Positions 7,674-17,600 of a stretch of DNA of 64,000 bases are shown piece after piece (position 1 is the stretch's first letter; every line of letters begins with the position of its first letter). The notes below the pieces were generated by a model. It ran no database searches. It saw only the letters and a list, made by a program, of their open reading frames with translations, and was not told where the DNA came from. This DNA is from QZLE01 sp033852075 (GTDB lineage: Bacteria; Pseudomonadota; Gammaproteobacteria; QZLD01). A program made the translations under genes and the position numbers. The stretch spans positions 1-64,000 of the forward strand of contig JAWSVC010000012.1 in the NCBI GenBank assembly GCA_033852075.1, read 5' to 3'.

Positions 7674-8839
7674 AAAGTTCTCCGGGAAATCTGTCTAACC
7701 GCATCAATTGCCTTTTCCAAGTCCTGTTTCTTAGTAAAAATACTTGGTGCAAAACGTATGGTTCCTTCAGGAAAAGTACCAATGGTTTTATGTGCAGCGG
7801 GGGAGCAGTGAAGACCAATACGACATTGAATGCCAAATTCATCATCTAAAATAAATCCGGCTTCAGATGGAGATAAGCCATCGATATTAAATGATATGGT
7901 ATCCACCTGCAGCATTGGGTCTAGTGTTCCGTAGACCTTAACTCTATCTATACTATTTAGGCCGTCTATCATGAATTGGGAATGTTTTCGGTGGGTGTTT
8001 TGAATCGATTCGATTCCTCTTTCTAAAATCCACCTTACTCCGGCATTAAGACCAGCTAAGCCCATGGCATTAAGAGTTCCGCTCTCAAAAATATCAGGCA
8101 GCATTTCTGGTTGAGCTTCATATTCCGACCTGCTTCCGGTTCCGCCTCTTTTTAGTGGGCGTAATCGGGATATGTCTACGCGATCACCAATAACCAAACC
8201 ACCAGTTCCCATTGGGCCAAAAAGTGACTTGTGACCGGTGAATGCCAGTAGATCTATGTTGTCGCGGTTCATATCAATAGGGACTGCGCCAGCTGAAGCA
8301 GCAGTATCGACAAGCATTAATAAATTGTGTTTTCTGGCGATAAGACCGACATCAGCTATTGGCAGTAAGGTTCCAACTACGTTTGATGCGTGGTTTAGTA
8401 CAATAAGAGTCGTATTGGGTTTGATTGCAGCTTCAATTAATGCGCTATCCAAAGATCCATCTGGTTTGCAATTAACAACCGATAATTCAATGCCATTTTC
8501 TTCAAGATGCTGTAATGGACGCATCACCGAGTTATGCTCCATCGAGCTCGTAATAACATGATTGCCAGGGTGGAGTAGGCCGTACAATGCGAGATTAATC
8601 GACTCAGTTCCGTTGGAACCAAAAACAACCCGAAGAGGGTCATCAAAGCCAAAAAGTTCGGCAATAGATTCCCGTGTTGATTCAACTATCCTTCCAGCTT
8701 CAATTGAAAGGCTGTGTCCACTACGACCCGGGTTAGCGCCAACGTGTTCAAGATAATGCGTTATGGCGCTGCTGACATCAGGCGGTTTAGGCCATGATGT
8801 CGCAGCATTATCCATATAAATTGGAGAAGCTGATTGCAT
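7670..8839 (-). CDS. Class V aminotransferase, cysteine-desulfurase-like (EF2568 type)
   Basis: This 389-residue PLP enzyme is of the NifS/SufS superfamily. It starts with IYMDNAATSWPKPP and has the PLP-binding lysine K204 in FTGHKSLFGPMGTGG. The active-site cysteine is probably C345 in RIGLHCSPAAH. This subfamily (TIGR01977-like) is linked in genome surveys to SelD-containing organisms and to YedE/YedF, so it may mobilise selenium from selenocysteine or sulfur from cysteine for the neighbouring carriers. It follows the TusA-like gene with 3 bases between and overlaps the DUF3343 gene. It is distinct from housekeeping IscS: no Isc or Suf genes are nearby. Confidence 0.87.
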   Translation of the reverse strand: MQSASPIYMDNAATSWPKPPDVSSAITHYLEHVGANPGRSGHSLSIEAGRIVESTRESIAELFGFDDPLRVVFGSNGTESINLALYGLLHPGNHVITSSMEHNSVMRPLQHLEENGIELSVVNCKPDGSLDSALIEAAIKPNTTLIVLNHASNVVGTLLPIADVGLIARKHNLLMLVDTAASAGAVPIDMNRDNIDLLAFTGHKSLFGPMGTGGLVIGDRVDISRLRPLKRGGTGSRSEYEAQPEMLPDIFESGTLNAMGLAGLNAGVRWILERGIESIQNTHRKHSQFMIDGLNSIDRVKVYGTLDPMLQVDTISFNIDGLSPSEAGFILDDEFGIQCRIGLHCSPAAHKTIGTFPEGTIRFAPSIFTKKQDLEKAIDAVRQISRRTL

Positions 8840-8842
8840 TGA

Positions 8843-9061
8843 TTAAGCTTTTGGGGTGATTATGAGCTTAAATTCACCAGCGTTTTCTTCAACAGAAACA
8901 TCGCAATTCAGCGAACTAATCGCCCGTAAAATATTTTCCCGTGAAGTAACTGTATCAACAAGCACACTTACAGTTTCTCCCTGAGGTAAATTCTTTAATG
9001 CCGTTCTGGTTCTGATTACAGGTTCCGGGCATGATAGTCCTCTTACATCTATATTCTTCAT
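8843..9061 (-). CDS. TusA/YedF-like sulfur (selenium) carrier
   Basis: This 72-residue small carrier has the family CPxP motif at MKNIDVRGLSCPEP, so C11 is the persulfide (or perselenide) site. The fold is the SirA/TusA two-layer sandwich. A longer frame reaches back to 9109, but its extra residues overlap the upstream gene. ATG 9061 has an AAGGA SD, so the short form is chosen. It lies between the transporter and the aminotransferase, where it would pass chalcogen from one to the other. Without YedF's C-terminal extension it may act together with the separate DUF3343 protein, together equalling a split YedF. Confidence 0.88.
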   Translation of the reverse strand: MKNIDVRGLSCPEPVIRTRTALKNLPQGETVSVLVDTVTSRENILRAISSLNCDVSVEENAGEFKLIITPKA

Positions 9062-9074
9062 GATGATTATTCCT

Positions 9075-10181
9075 TTAGCTATCGAATCGTTCACGCATAG
9101 TGAACCCAAGAATTACACAAAATACTAATCCGATAATAACGGCGATTTGACCATTTGTACCGGGACCACCAACCTGCAAAACTTCATTAACAACTTTGTC
9201 TGGTTTTGCTGCCAATAAAAAGTTATGTGCAAATCCAGCTCCGACAATCATGCCGATGACAAATACTCCTGAATCGGTATCACCTTCACCAGATAAGAAC
9301 AGCTGGCGTCCAGGGCACCCTCCGGCAAGAGCAAAAGCAAGGCCAGCAAGAATCATCCCAAGAAAATTCCAAAGATAATTACTGTGTGCAATTGGTTGAG
9401 AAATAAAACCAGCATTAAACTTACCAATGATAAGGTTTACGATAAAAGCGATAATAAGCATTGCAGCTAGGCCATACAGCAAATGGAAGTCTCTGATTAA
9501 TAAGGCGTCACGAATTGCCCCCATTGTGCAAAATCTGGTGCGTTGAGCAATAAAACCAATGAGTAGGCCAACTGCTAACGATATAAGGATAGGGGCGTAC
9601 ATAGCTCCAGGTCCTTTAGTACTGGCAAAAATAAATCCAGGTTGTGTGAAACTAAGTATTAATACCCCAATCATTAAACCTGGAAGAATCCATCCCGCTG
9701 CTTTAAAAGTTTTGTGTGAACGTCCAAGGGTGAAGCCATTTTTTAGGAACCATGCGCCAATGCCGATGCCAATGGCAAGACCTGGTAGCCCAATTAAAGA
9801 ATTAAGATCTCCTCCTGCCAAACGCAAAATAGCTCTCCATGGGCATCCAAGAAAAACCAATGCGCCAATCATCGCAAAGGCTCCAAGAACGAATCGAACA
9901 ATAGGCGCAGAACCTGCTCGAGCTTTGAATTCACCAAAAATTAAGGCTGCTAAAAAAGATCCGAGCACAAAAGCAGGAATCTCCGGGCGTAAATATTGGA
10001 CAACTGCGGCACGATGAAGTCCTAAAGCGCCAGCAATATCGCGTTCAAAGCAGGCGACACAAACACCCATGTTAGTAGGGTTTCCTAATTTAGGTAAAAT
10101 GCCTGCAAGTAATCCAATAATGGCACCAGCAAATATGATGCCCCACTTAGAGGCAAAAAATTTAGTAAGTTTATCGCGCAT
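9075..10181 (-). CDS. YeeE/YedE-family inner-membrane transporter, selenium-type
   Basis: This 368-residue integral membrane protein has about nine to ten helices. The region GNPTNMGVCVACFERDIAGA followed by a LRPEIPAFVLGS segment is typical of the YedE putative selenium transporter branch (TIGR04112-like). The paired motifs CPWR (first half) and CPGRQ (second half) show the internal duplication of this fold, in which cysteines relay the chalcogen substrate; thiosulfate is the substrate of the related TsuA. It is the first gene of the minus-strand operon, 13 bases ahead of the TusA-like gene, and divergent from hrpA. Selenium rather than sulfur as substrate is inference from the branch and neighbours. 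Confidence 0.85.
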   Translation of the reverse strand: MRDKLTKFFASKWGIIFAGAIIGLLAGILPKLGNPTNMGVCVACFERDIAGALGLHRAAVVQYLRPEIPAFVLGSFLAALIFGEFKARAGSAPIVRFVLGAFAMIGALVFLGCPWRAILRLAGGDLNSLIGLPGLAIGIGIGAWFLKNGFTLGRSHKTFKAAGWILPGLMIGVLILSFTQPGFIFASTKGPGAMYAPILISLAVGLLIGFIAQRTRFCTMGAIRDALLIRDFHLLYGLAAMLIIAFIVNLIIGKFNAGFISQPIAHSNYLWNFLGMILAGLAFALAGGCPGRQLFLSGEGDTDSGVFVIGMIVGAGFAHNFLLAAKPDKVVNEVLQVGGPGTNGQIAVIIGLVFCVILGFTMRERFDS

Positions 10182-10283
10182 AAGATATCCATTTCTTTCT
10201 TAGTTAATACAAGAGCAAGGATTGTAAGCCCGTATAGTTAATGGCGTCAAATAAGAGTTAATATTATGTAAATTATAGGTGCT

Positions 10284-13200
10284 TTGTCTGCGCTTTATAA
10301 TTTGTGTATAGTTCCCAGCATTATTACTAACCGGATAGTCGAATTGGAAAACGCATCTGCACAAATTAAAACCCTTAGGAAAGAGATACAATACTGTATC
10401 TTTGCAGATCGTTTCGGCTTCAATAAACGGCTAAGCGGATTACAACGCAGAATAAAAGAAAATAAACCTATAGATAAAGGGCTTGAAAAACTTAGTCTGG
10501 ATATCGAAATTTCAAAGCAGGCCCTGCAGACACGCGCTAAATCTATTCCGGAAATAACCTATGATGAATCGCTGCCCGTTTGTGAACGTAGAGAAGAGAT
10601 AGCTGAGCTGATTAAAAACAATCAGGTGGTTATTGTCTGTGGTGAAACCGGTTCCGGTAAGACCACTCAGCTTCCCAAGATTTGTCTGGAGGCAGGGCGC
10701 GGTATTGACGGTAAGATTGGTCATACACAGCCGCGTCGAATTGCTGCGCGAAGTGTATCCAAGCGTATTGCCGAAGAGATGAAGGTGGAGTTGGGGAATC
10801 AGGTCGGTTTTAAGGTCCGGTTTTCTGATCAAGTGAAGAAGGAAAGTCTGGTTAAACTAATGACCGACGGTATTCTTTTGGCCGAAACCCAAACCGATAG
10901 ATATCTTAATGAATACGATACAATTATCATTGACGAGGCACACGAACGTAGCCTGAATATCGATTTTCTTCTGGGTTATTTAAAACAGTTATTACCAAAA
11001 AGGCCTGACCTAAAGGTTATTATCACTTCAGCCACGATTGATCCAGATAGCTTTTCCAAACACTTTAATGATGCACCTGTTATTGAGGTTTCCGGCAGAA
11101 CCTATCCGGTAGAAGCGCGCTATCGTCCACTTTATCATGAAGATCCAGAAATGGATGACAAGGATTTATTGCAGGGTGTTAATGATGCCGTGAATGAGCT
11201 GGGTAGAGTCAGTAGTGGCGATATTCTGGTGTTTCTGGCCGGGGAGAGAGATATCCGCGAGGCTGCGGATTTTTTGCGCAAGTCGCAACCTACAGCCGAG
11301 ATTGTGCCACTGTTTGCCAGACTTTCCCCAGCAGAGCAGATGAAGGTATTTGCCCCTCATGGTGGCAGACGTATAGTGCTGGCGACAAATGTTGCCGAGA
11401 CCTCGCTTACCGTGCCGGGAATCAGATATGTGATTGATTCTGGTAAGGCCAGAATTTCGCGTTACAGCTATCGAACAAAGGTGCAGCGCCTGCCTATAGA
11501 ACAGGTGTCTCAGGCTAGTGCTAATCAGCGTATGGGGCGTTGTGGTCGTGTAAGTTCCGGTATATGTATACGTTTGTATTCGGAAGAGGACTTCCTGAAT
11601 CAGGATGAATTTACGCAACCGGAAATCTTGCGCACCAATCTGGCCTCGGTAATCCTGCAGATGAAATCCTTACGGCTTGGTAATATCGAAGACTTTCCAT
11701 TTGTAGAAAATCCGGATAGCCGCTTTATCAACGATGGTTATAGATTACTGCAGGAGCTGGGCGCAGTTGATGAAGATAATGAGATAACCAAGGTTGGTAA
11801 AATACTGGCAACTTTTCCGGTAGATCCGCGCATATCCAGAATTCTGCTTGAAGCCGCTGAACTGAATTGTCTTAACGAGCTGCTGATCATCGGTAGTGCC
11901 ATGGGTACTCAGGATCCACGTGACAGACCATTTGAAAAGCAGGGTGCAGCAGATCAGGCGCATGGTGAATTTCAAAGCGAATTATCTGATTTTATCTTCT
12001 ATATGAATTTGTGGAATGAATACCACAAGGCCAGCAAGGAGCTTTCGCAAAACAAGATGCGCAAGTGGTGTAAGCAAAGATTTGTCTCATATCTACGCAT
12101 GCGTGAATGGATTGATGTTCACAAGCAACTTAAGCAACAGGTATCAGACCACAAATATAAGCTTAATGAACAGCCGGCGGAATATGAGCCAATTCATCAG
12201 GCACTGTTAGCAGGTCTTTTGGGGAATATTGCCGTTGTAACCGATAGAAATGAATATACTGGTGCGCGTAATAACAAGCTGCGGGTATTTCCGGGATCGG
12301 CTCTGGTAAAAAAACAACCCAAGTGGCTTATGGCTGCGGAACTGATTGAAACATCGCGCCTGTTCGCCAGCACTATTGCCAAGATTGAGCCGCAATGGAT
12401 TGAACAGACAGGCGCCCACCTGTGTAAACACCACTATTACGAACCACACTGGGAAAAGAAACGCGGGCAGGTGATTGGTTTTGATCGTGTTACCTTGTAT
12501 GGTTTAACCATTAACCCTAAAAAGAAGATTAATTTCGGTTTGCTTGATCCGGTAACCGCTCGTGAAATATTTATTCGCAGTGCTTTGGTAGAACAGGATA
12601 TCGACTTGCGGGTTGAATTTTTCCGTAAGAACCGGCAGATTCTTGAAGAGATAAATTTGCTGGAATCAAAGTCGCGTCGCAAAGATATACTGGTAGATGA
12701 AGACAGGATATTTGATTTTTATGATGAAAGAATTCCTGCGCATATAAACAGTAAGGCAGCGTTGGAAAAGTGGTTAAAAAAGGTAGATGAAAATACGCTT
12801 GCTTCGTTGCTGATGACCAAAGAAGAGCTGATGAAACATGAGGCTGAAGATGTCACTGAAGCGCAGTATCCAGACAGGATCATAATTGATGATATCTCCT
12901 TTGCTCTTGATTACCACTTTGAACCCGGGCATCCAAAAGACGGGGTTACCATCACAGCGCCACTGGTGACTTTAAATCAATTAAGACAGGAAAGGCTGAA
13001 TTGGCTGGTGCCGGGAATGCTGGAAGAGAAGATAACCCATCTGATCAAGGCTCTTCCTAAAAAGATCAGGAAAAACTTTGTGCCGGTCCCGGAGTTTTCC
13101 AAGGCATTAATGCAGTCAGTTACTCAGGAACACAAAGAGAGTTCCTTGCTGGTTTTTATATCCAATCAATTACGTAGAATGACAGGTGTAGAAGTAACCC

Positions 13201-14225
13201 GTGAAATATGGAATGAAGTACAGGTTCCATTACACATGTTAATGAATATCCGTGTAGTTGATGAAAATGGTAAACACCTTGGAGCAGGGCGCGATCTACT
13301 GAAACTGCAACGTGATTTTGCTCAGCAGATTAAATTGGCATTGGCAGTAGAAGTTGATTCCCCATTTGAGCGCGATCAGATAACTGAATGGGATTTTGAT
13401 GAACTACCAAAAGAACTTGAGGTAAATCGCGGCGGGGTATTGATAACCGCATATCCAGCAATAGTGGTACATGGCGATGTGATCTCTTTAAAGCTTATGT
13501 TCGATAAATCTAATGCTTTAGAAAGAAGCAAGGAAGGATTGCTTCGCCTGTTACAGATTAGATTCAAGGAACAAGCAAGGTATATAAATAAGAATATTCC
13601 TGGTTTCGAGCGCATGGCTCTTCACTACACATCAATAGGAAAAAAGGAAGAGCTGCGTAATGATATAACCGATGCGGTGTTTGAAAAGGTGTTTATCAGC
13701 GATAAAGAGCTGCCGCGTAGCAGAGAAGAATACGAACAGTTGTGTGAAAATAACAAGGTCGAGCTAATACCAACAATGAATAAGATCGCAGCTGTTGCAG
13801 AAAAGGCATTGTCATCTGCTCATAGGTTGCGTAAAACCTTAAAAGGAAATGTAAATCTATCCTTTGTTAAGATCTATCAAGAGATAGACTTACAACTATC
13901 GTCATTGATATATTCTGGGTTTATTAGCGCAACCCCAATAGAGTGGTTAGAACATATTCCGCGTTATATAAACGCACTAGAAGTAAGGTTGGAAAAATTG
14001 GAATATGATCCAAAACGTGATGCACAGTGGTCAAATGAAATCTATCCATATGAACAGCAATATCAAGAACTGCATTTAAAATACGATGATATAAAAGAAG
14101 TGATATTGCTGCGTTGGATGCTGGAAGAATTCAGGGTTTCAATATTCGCTCAGGAACTTAAAACTTCTATTCCAATATCTGCTAAAAGAATTGAAAAGCA
14201 GATCGGGACCATTAAAAAACTATAG
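10284..14225 (+). CDS. hrpA: ATP-dependent RNA helicase HrpA (DEAH box)
   Basis: This full-length HrpA of 1313 residues is close to the E. coli protein (1300) along its whole length. It has Walker A GETGSGKTTQLPK (from residue 120), DEAH at 217-220, SAT motif III, and motif VI QRMGRCGRVSSG. The OB-fold and long C-terminal DUF3418 region end with SIFAQELKTSIPISAKRIEK. HrpA is a 3'-5' RNA helicase that rescues stalled ribosomes and affects mRNA processing. The start is TTG 10284 with AGGTG nearby; a GTG at 10304 is out of frame and no ATG fits better. Codon use is less AT-rich than its neighbours. It is monocistronic and divergent from the selenium operon. Confidence 0.96.
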   Translation: MSALYNLCIVPSIITNRIVELENASAQIKTLRKEIQYCIFADRFGFNKRLSGLQRRIKENKPIDKGLEKLSLDIEISKQALQTRAKSIPEITYDESLPVCERREEIAELIKNNQVVIVCGETGSGKTTQLPKICLEAGRGIDGKIGHTQPRRIAARSVSKRIAEEMKVELGNQVGFKVRFSDQVKKESLVKLMTDGILLAETQTDRYLNEYDTIIIDEAHERSLNIDFLLGYLKQLLPKRPDLKVIITSATIDPDSFSKHFNDAPVIEVSGRTYPVEARYRPLYHEDPEMDDKDLLQGVNDAVNELGRVSSGDILVFLAGERDIREAADFLRKSQPTAEIVPLFARLSPAEQMKVFAPHGGRRIVLATNVAETSLTVPGIRYVIDSGKARISRYSYRTKVQRLPIEQVSQASANQRMGRCGRVSSGICIRLYSEEDFLNQDEFTQPEILRTNLASVILQMKSLRLGNIEDFPFVENPDSRFINDGYRLLQELGAVDEDNEITKVGKILATFPVDPRISRILLEAAELNCLNELLIIGSAMGTQDPRDRPFEKQGAADQAHGEFQSELSDFIFYMNLWNEYHKASKELSQNKMRKWCKQRFVSYLRMREWIDVHKQLKQQVSDHKYKLNEQPAEYEPIHQALLAGLLGNIAVVTDRNEYTGARNNKLRVFPGSALVKKQPKWLMAAELIETSRLFASTIAKIEPQWIEQTGAHLCKHHYYEPHWEKKRGQVIGFDRVTLYGLTINPKKKINFGLLDPVTAREIFIRSALVEQDIDLRVEFFRKNRQILEEINLLESKSRRKDILVDEDRIFDFYDERIPAHINSKAALEKWLKKVDENTLASLLMTKEELMKHEAEDVTEAQYPDRIIIDDISFALDYHFEPGHPKDGVTITAPLVTLNQLRQERLNWLVPGMLEEKITHLIKALPKKIRKNFVPVPEFSKALMQSVTQEHKESSLLVFISNQLRRMTGVEVTREIWNEVQVPLHMLMNIRVVDENGKHLGAGRDLLKLQRDFAQQIKLALAVEVDSPFERDQITEWDFDELPKELEVNRGGVLITAYPAIVVHGDVISLKLMFDKSNALERSKEGLLRLLQIRFKEQARYINKNIPGFERMALHYTSIGKKEELRNDITDAVFEKVFISDKELPRSREEYEQLCENNKVELIPTMNKIAAVAEKALSSAHRLRKTLKGNVNLSFVKIYQEIDLQLSSLIYSGFISATPIEWLEHIPRYINALEVRLEKLEYDPKRDAQWSNEIYPYEQQYQELHLKYDDIKEVILLRWMLEEFRVSIFAQELKTSIPISAKRIEKQIGTIKKL

Positions 14226-14241
14226 ATCACGTTATCAATCA

Positions 14242-14285
14242 ATTACTGATGCTGATTCCAGTTATTACTGATGCTGATTCCAGTT
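14242..14285. repeat. Tandem 22-bp duplication
   Basis: Two identical 22-base units abut at 14242-14263 and 14264-14285, each beginning ATTACTGATG and ending GATTCCAGTT. They lie 16 bases after the hrpA stop and have no hairpin potential as terminators. Confidence 0.9.
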
Positions 14286-14480
14286 GATGCTCCTTTAACA
14301 ATTCAAAATATTTCCCACTATCAATAAGTTTTTTAATCCATGATTAAAGGCTTCAAACATTAGTTATTATTCATTTGATTGCTAGTTGAAAAGTTAAATT
14401 TTTATTAACAAATCTTAACCTAATTGACCTATCATAAAATTCATGTATTATTGAGCGCTAATTTAAATGGACTTGGCACA

Positions 14481-14498
14481 ATGTGATTTTAATCACAT
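14481..14498. promoter_or_regulatory. CRP/Vfr-type binding site
   Basis: A-TGTGA-TTTTAA-TCACA-T contains both perfect consensus half-sites TGTGA and TCACA with the standard 6-base spacing, flanked by A and T runs as in the E. coli CRP consensus. It lies 131 bases upstream of the subtilase ATG, suggesting cAMP-CRP control of the secreted protease. Confidence 0.75.
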
Positions 14499-14628
14499 TT
14501 TAAGTGTTTTTAATTTTTAAATAGTTTTCAGCTTTTTGGACATAAAATGCTTAAAAGTTGATTTTAATTAATCCACTAGGAATGGAATCTTTTTGGTTTA
14601 TAGGGCACAAACCAATCAGGAGAATACA

Positions 14629-17600
14629 ATGAAACGCATTATCGTTTTATTCTTATTTGCTGTTTACTTAAACAACGCATTTGCTGGACAGCCGGGGGCA
14701 ATTACTAAACCTCAAATTCCAGTTAATCCAACCGCGATAGATATCAAAGATATAAAAATTGATTTTGACAGCCTTGCTAAATCTGGAGAGATTAAATCTA
14801 ATCAGTTGTTAGTTAAATTCAAAGAGACTGCAAATGTCTTGGCAGCACCTACATTACAGTCTGCCGCGATTGAAAAGATGAAATCTTTCTTCTCACCAAT
14901 GAAAAAATTGGCATCACAGGCAAAACTGTTTTCACAATGGAAGGTTGTTACCTTTGAAAAGGGTCAAAGTCTTAACAACATGTTTTCTATCTTAAAAAAT
15001 GATCCGAATGTTGAATATATTGCACCAAACTTGAAATTAAAGATTCAAGCAACTATCCCAAATGATCTTACCGCTGATCTATGGGGCTTAAATAACGACG
15101 GCACATCATTTGATGTAGACGACGGAAATGGTAATTTAACTACAATCCAGCCAACTGCTGGTATTGATATTAATGCTCCTGAAGCCTGGGATATCAGGAC
15201 TGATGCCAGTGATGTTGTTGTAGCCGTTATTGATACTGGAATTGATTACAATCATCCTGAACTAAATGCAAATATATGGACCAATCCAGGTGAGATAGCT
15301 GGTAATGGTATTGATGATGATGGTAATGGCTATATAGATGACGTTCATGGTTATGATTTTGTAAATCGTGATGGTGATCCGATGGATGATCACGGTCATG
15401 GTACTCACTGTTCAGGTACAATTGCTGCGTCTGGTAATAACGGAAGTGGAGTAGTAGGTGTTACCTGGTCGACTCAATTGATGGGTGTGAAAATCTTGAG
15501 TGCCGGAGGTTATGGATATACTGCAGATATCATTGAAGGCATTTTGTATGCAGCTGATAATGGAGCTAAGGTATCAAATAATAGTTACGGTGCTATGGTT
15601 CCTGATGCAGTTTATGCAGAAATGTTACTCCAGCCATATCGTGATGCATTACAGGCAGTAGGTGAATCTGGAATGCTATTTGTTGCTGCAGCTGGTAACG
15701 ATTCAATTAATATTGATCAGTATGGCTACTCAGTGCCTTCAAGCTTTGATTTGCCAAATATCATTAGTGTTGCAGCTCTTGATTATCAAGGAAGCTTGGC
15801 TGAATTCTCTAATCGCGGTTATCACCATACAGATATTGCGGCTCCTGGTGTACTTATAAAAAGTACATTACCAAGTGATAGCTATGCGAGTTGGAACGGT
15901 ACCTCAATGGCTACTCCTCACGTAGTTGGTGTTGCGGCGCTTATGAAAGCAGAGGCACCACAACTTGATCCTGTTGCTATGAAGTCTATTTTGATGAATA
16001 CAGTTACTGCAAATGATAATCTTACTGGGTTAGTAAGAACTGGCGGTATTCTTAATGCGCAAAAGGCTCTGGAGGCTTTAAAAGCAAGCTGCGATAGTTT
16101 TACTGCTACACCTTCTAAGCATCGTGATGCTGGACGCGCTCATACATGCAATAGTTGGTATATTTGTGCTGATGGTTCAAATGAGCAGATTGGATACTCA
16201 TTTACTTCTACCCAAGTTACCTTAACTGAAAAATCTGAAGGATATTACGTAACTGATGGTTCATGTGATGCTTCATTAGATCTACCACCAACCATTTCGT
16301 TGATTGGAAAAGTAGAAGAATATATACGTGTTGAATCAGAATATTCTGCTGAATCAGCAACCGCATCTGATGTTGAAGATGGTGACTTAACAGCAAGTAT
16401 TCAAGTTAGCAGTAACGTTGATACTAGCGTTGAAGGTAGTTATATCATCGAATATTCCGTTACCGACTCTGCAGGTAACAGAACCGTTGAAACTCGTCTT
16501 ATACATGTTCTTGAAGATTCTAAACCAAATATGCAGCTTTTAGGTCCAGTATGTTCATTCTTCTATGGATGTGAATATGTTAGACATGTTGTTAATGAGC
16601 CATATATGGATCCTGGTTATACTGCATGGGATGTACTAGATGGAGATATCACCGATAGAGTTACATATTTTGGGGATATTTTAGATAATTTGGATCAGGT
16701 TGGTAACAGGGGTGAAGTTTTCTATGAGGTAACCGACCTTGATGGTAATACTTACGCTCCATCTTGGGGACAGTTCAGGCATTTAGTAGTTCTACACCAA
16801 GATAACCCTTATATTCTAAGAGGGGATCTTGTAGATGGATATGTAAATGTATTTAAAACATATAGAAGAGATGAGCTAGAAGGGCATCCGGTATTTCAAG
16901 TAAATAAGCCATATGCTCTTGACTATGTTGATGGATATTTAGGTGAGGACAGTATTTCAGTTTATAACCCAACTGATTACACAGTTGCAGGTGATTACGA
17001 TGTTATCTATACCGCTACTGATAGTGAAGGTTATACCGATGAAGTTAGAGCGCTAGTTCAGGTTATTGAGGATGTTACTGCTCCTGAAGCAAACACTTAC
17101 TGTGATCAACATGCATATGTAGAGCTGAATTCGGATCCGGAAGATGTTAGATATGATTGTGCATATCCGGTTGATGATCTTGACCCAAGCCCTGTTAGAG
17201 AGGTTACCGGTGAAGTAGATACATCTATTGCTGGTGATTATGAAGTTACCTACAGATTATATGATGCAAGTGGTAATGAGTCTTTCTGGGTACAAACAGT
17301 AACTGTAGTAGATGGTACTACCCCGTCAATAACAAGTCGTACTGCAGAGGGTGGTCCTCGCTCTATGACGATCTCTGGTACTGCATACGACCCAGACAAT
17401 AATATTGAAAAAGTTGAAGTTAAGCTTCATTACAATATGACTGAATGGGTAACTGTAGAAGGAACTGAAGATTGGTCAATAACTCTTGAAGATCTCCCAC
17501 CTGCAAATTACAACGTTTATATACGAGTTACTGATACAACTGGATTGCAATCTAAAATGTACACATCGCAAACCACAATCAATGGTGTGTTTGTTTGGGA

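Larger units (their letters stand above)
14226..14628. other. Intergenic region upstream of the subtilase
   Basis: This 403-base AT-rich spacer contains a perfect 22-bp tandem duplication just after hrpA, a near-perfect CRP-type palindrome at 14481-14498 and an SD (AGGAGA) at the right end. No coding potential or clear -35/-10 pair was found. Confidence 0.7.

Noticed and set aside
9062..9109. Longer N-terminus for the TusA-like protein
   Set aside because: The extra residues overlap the transporter gene and are not part of the family; the SD favours 9061.
9559..10017. Long open frame on the plus strand opposite the YedE-like gene
   Set aside because: It is a shadow of a membrane-protein gene with no recognisable domain and no SD.
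14473..14490. TTGGCAC as a sigma54 promoter before the subtilase
   Set aside because: There is no GC-containing -12 box at the required spacing; the overlapping CRP site explains the sequence better.
14600..14628. c-di-GMP-I riboswitch before the subtilase
   Set aside because: A short GGGCACAAACC string resembles part of the motif, but the paired stems and conserved core are absent.
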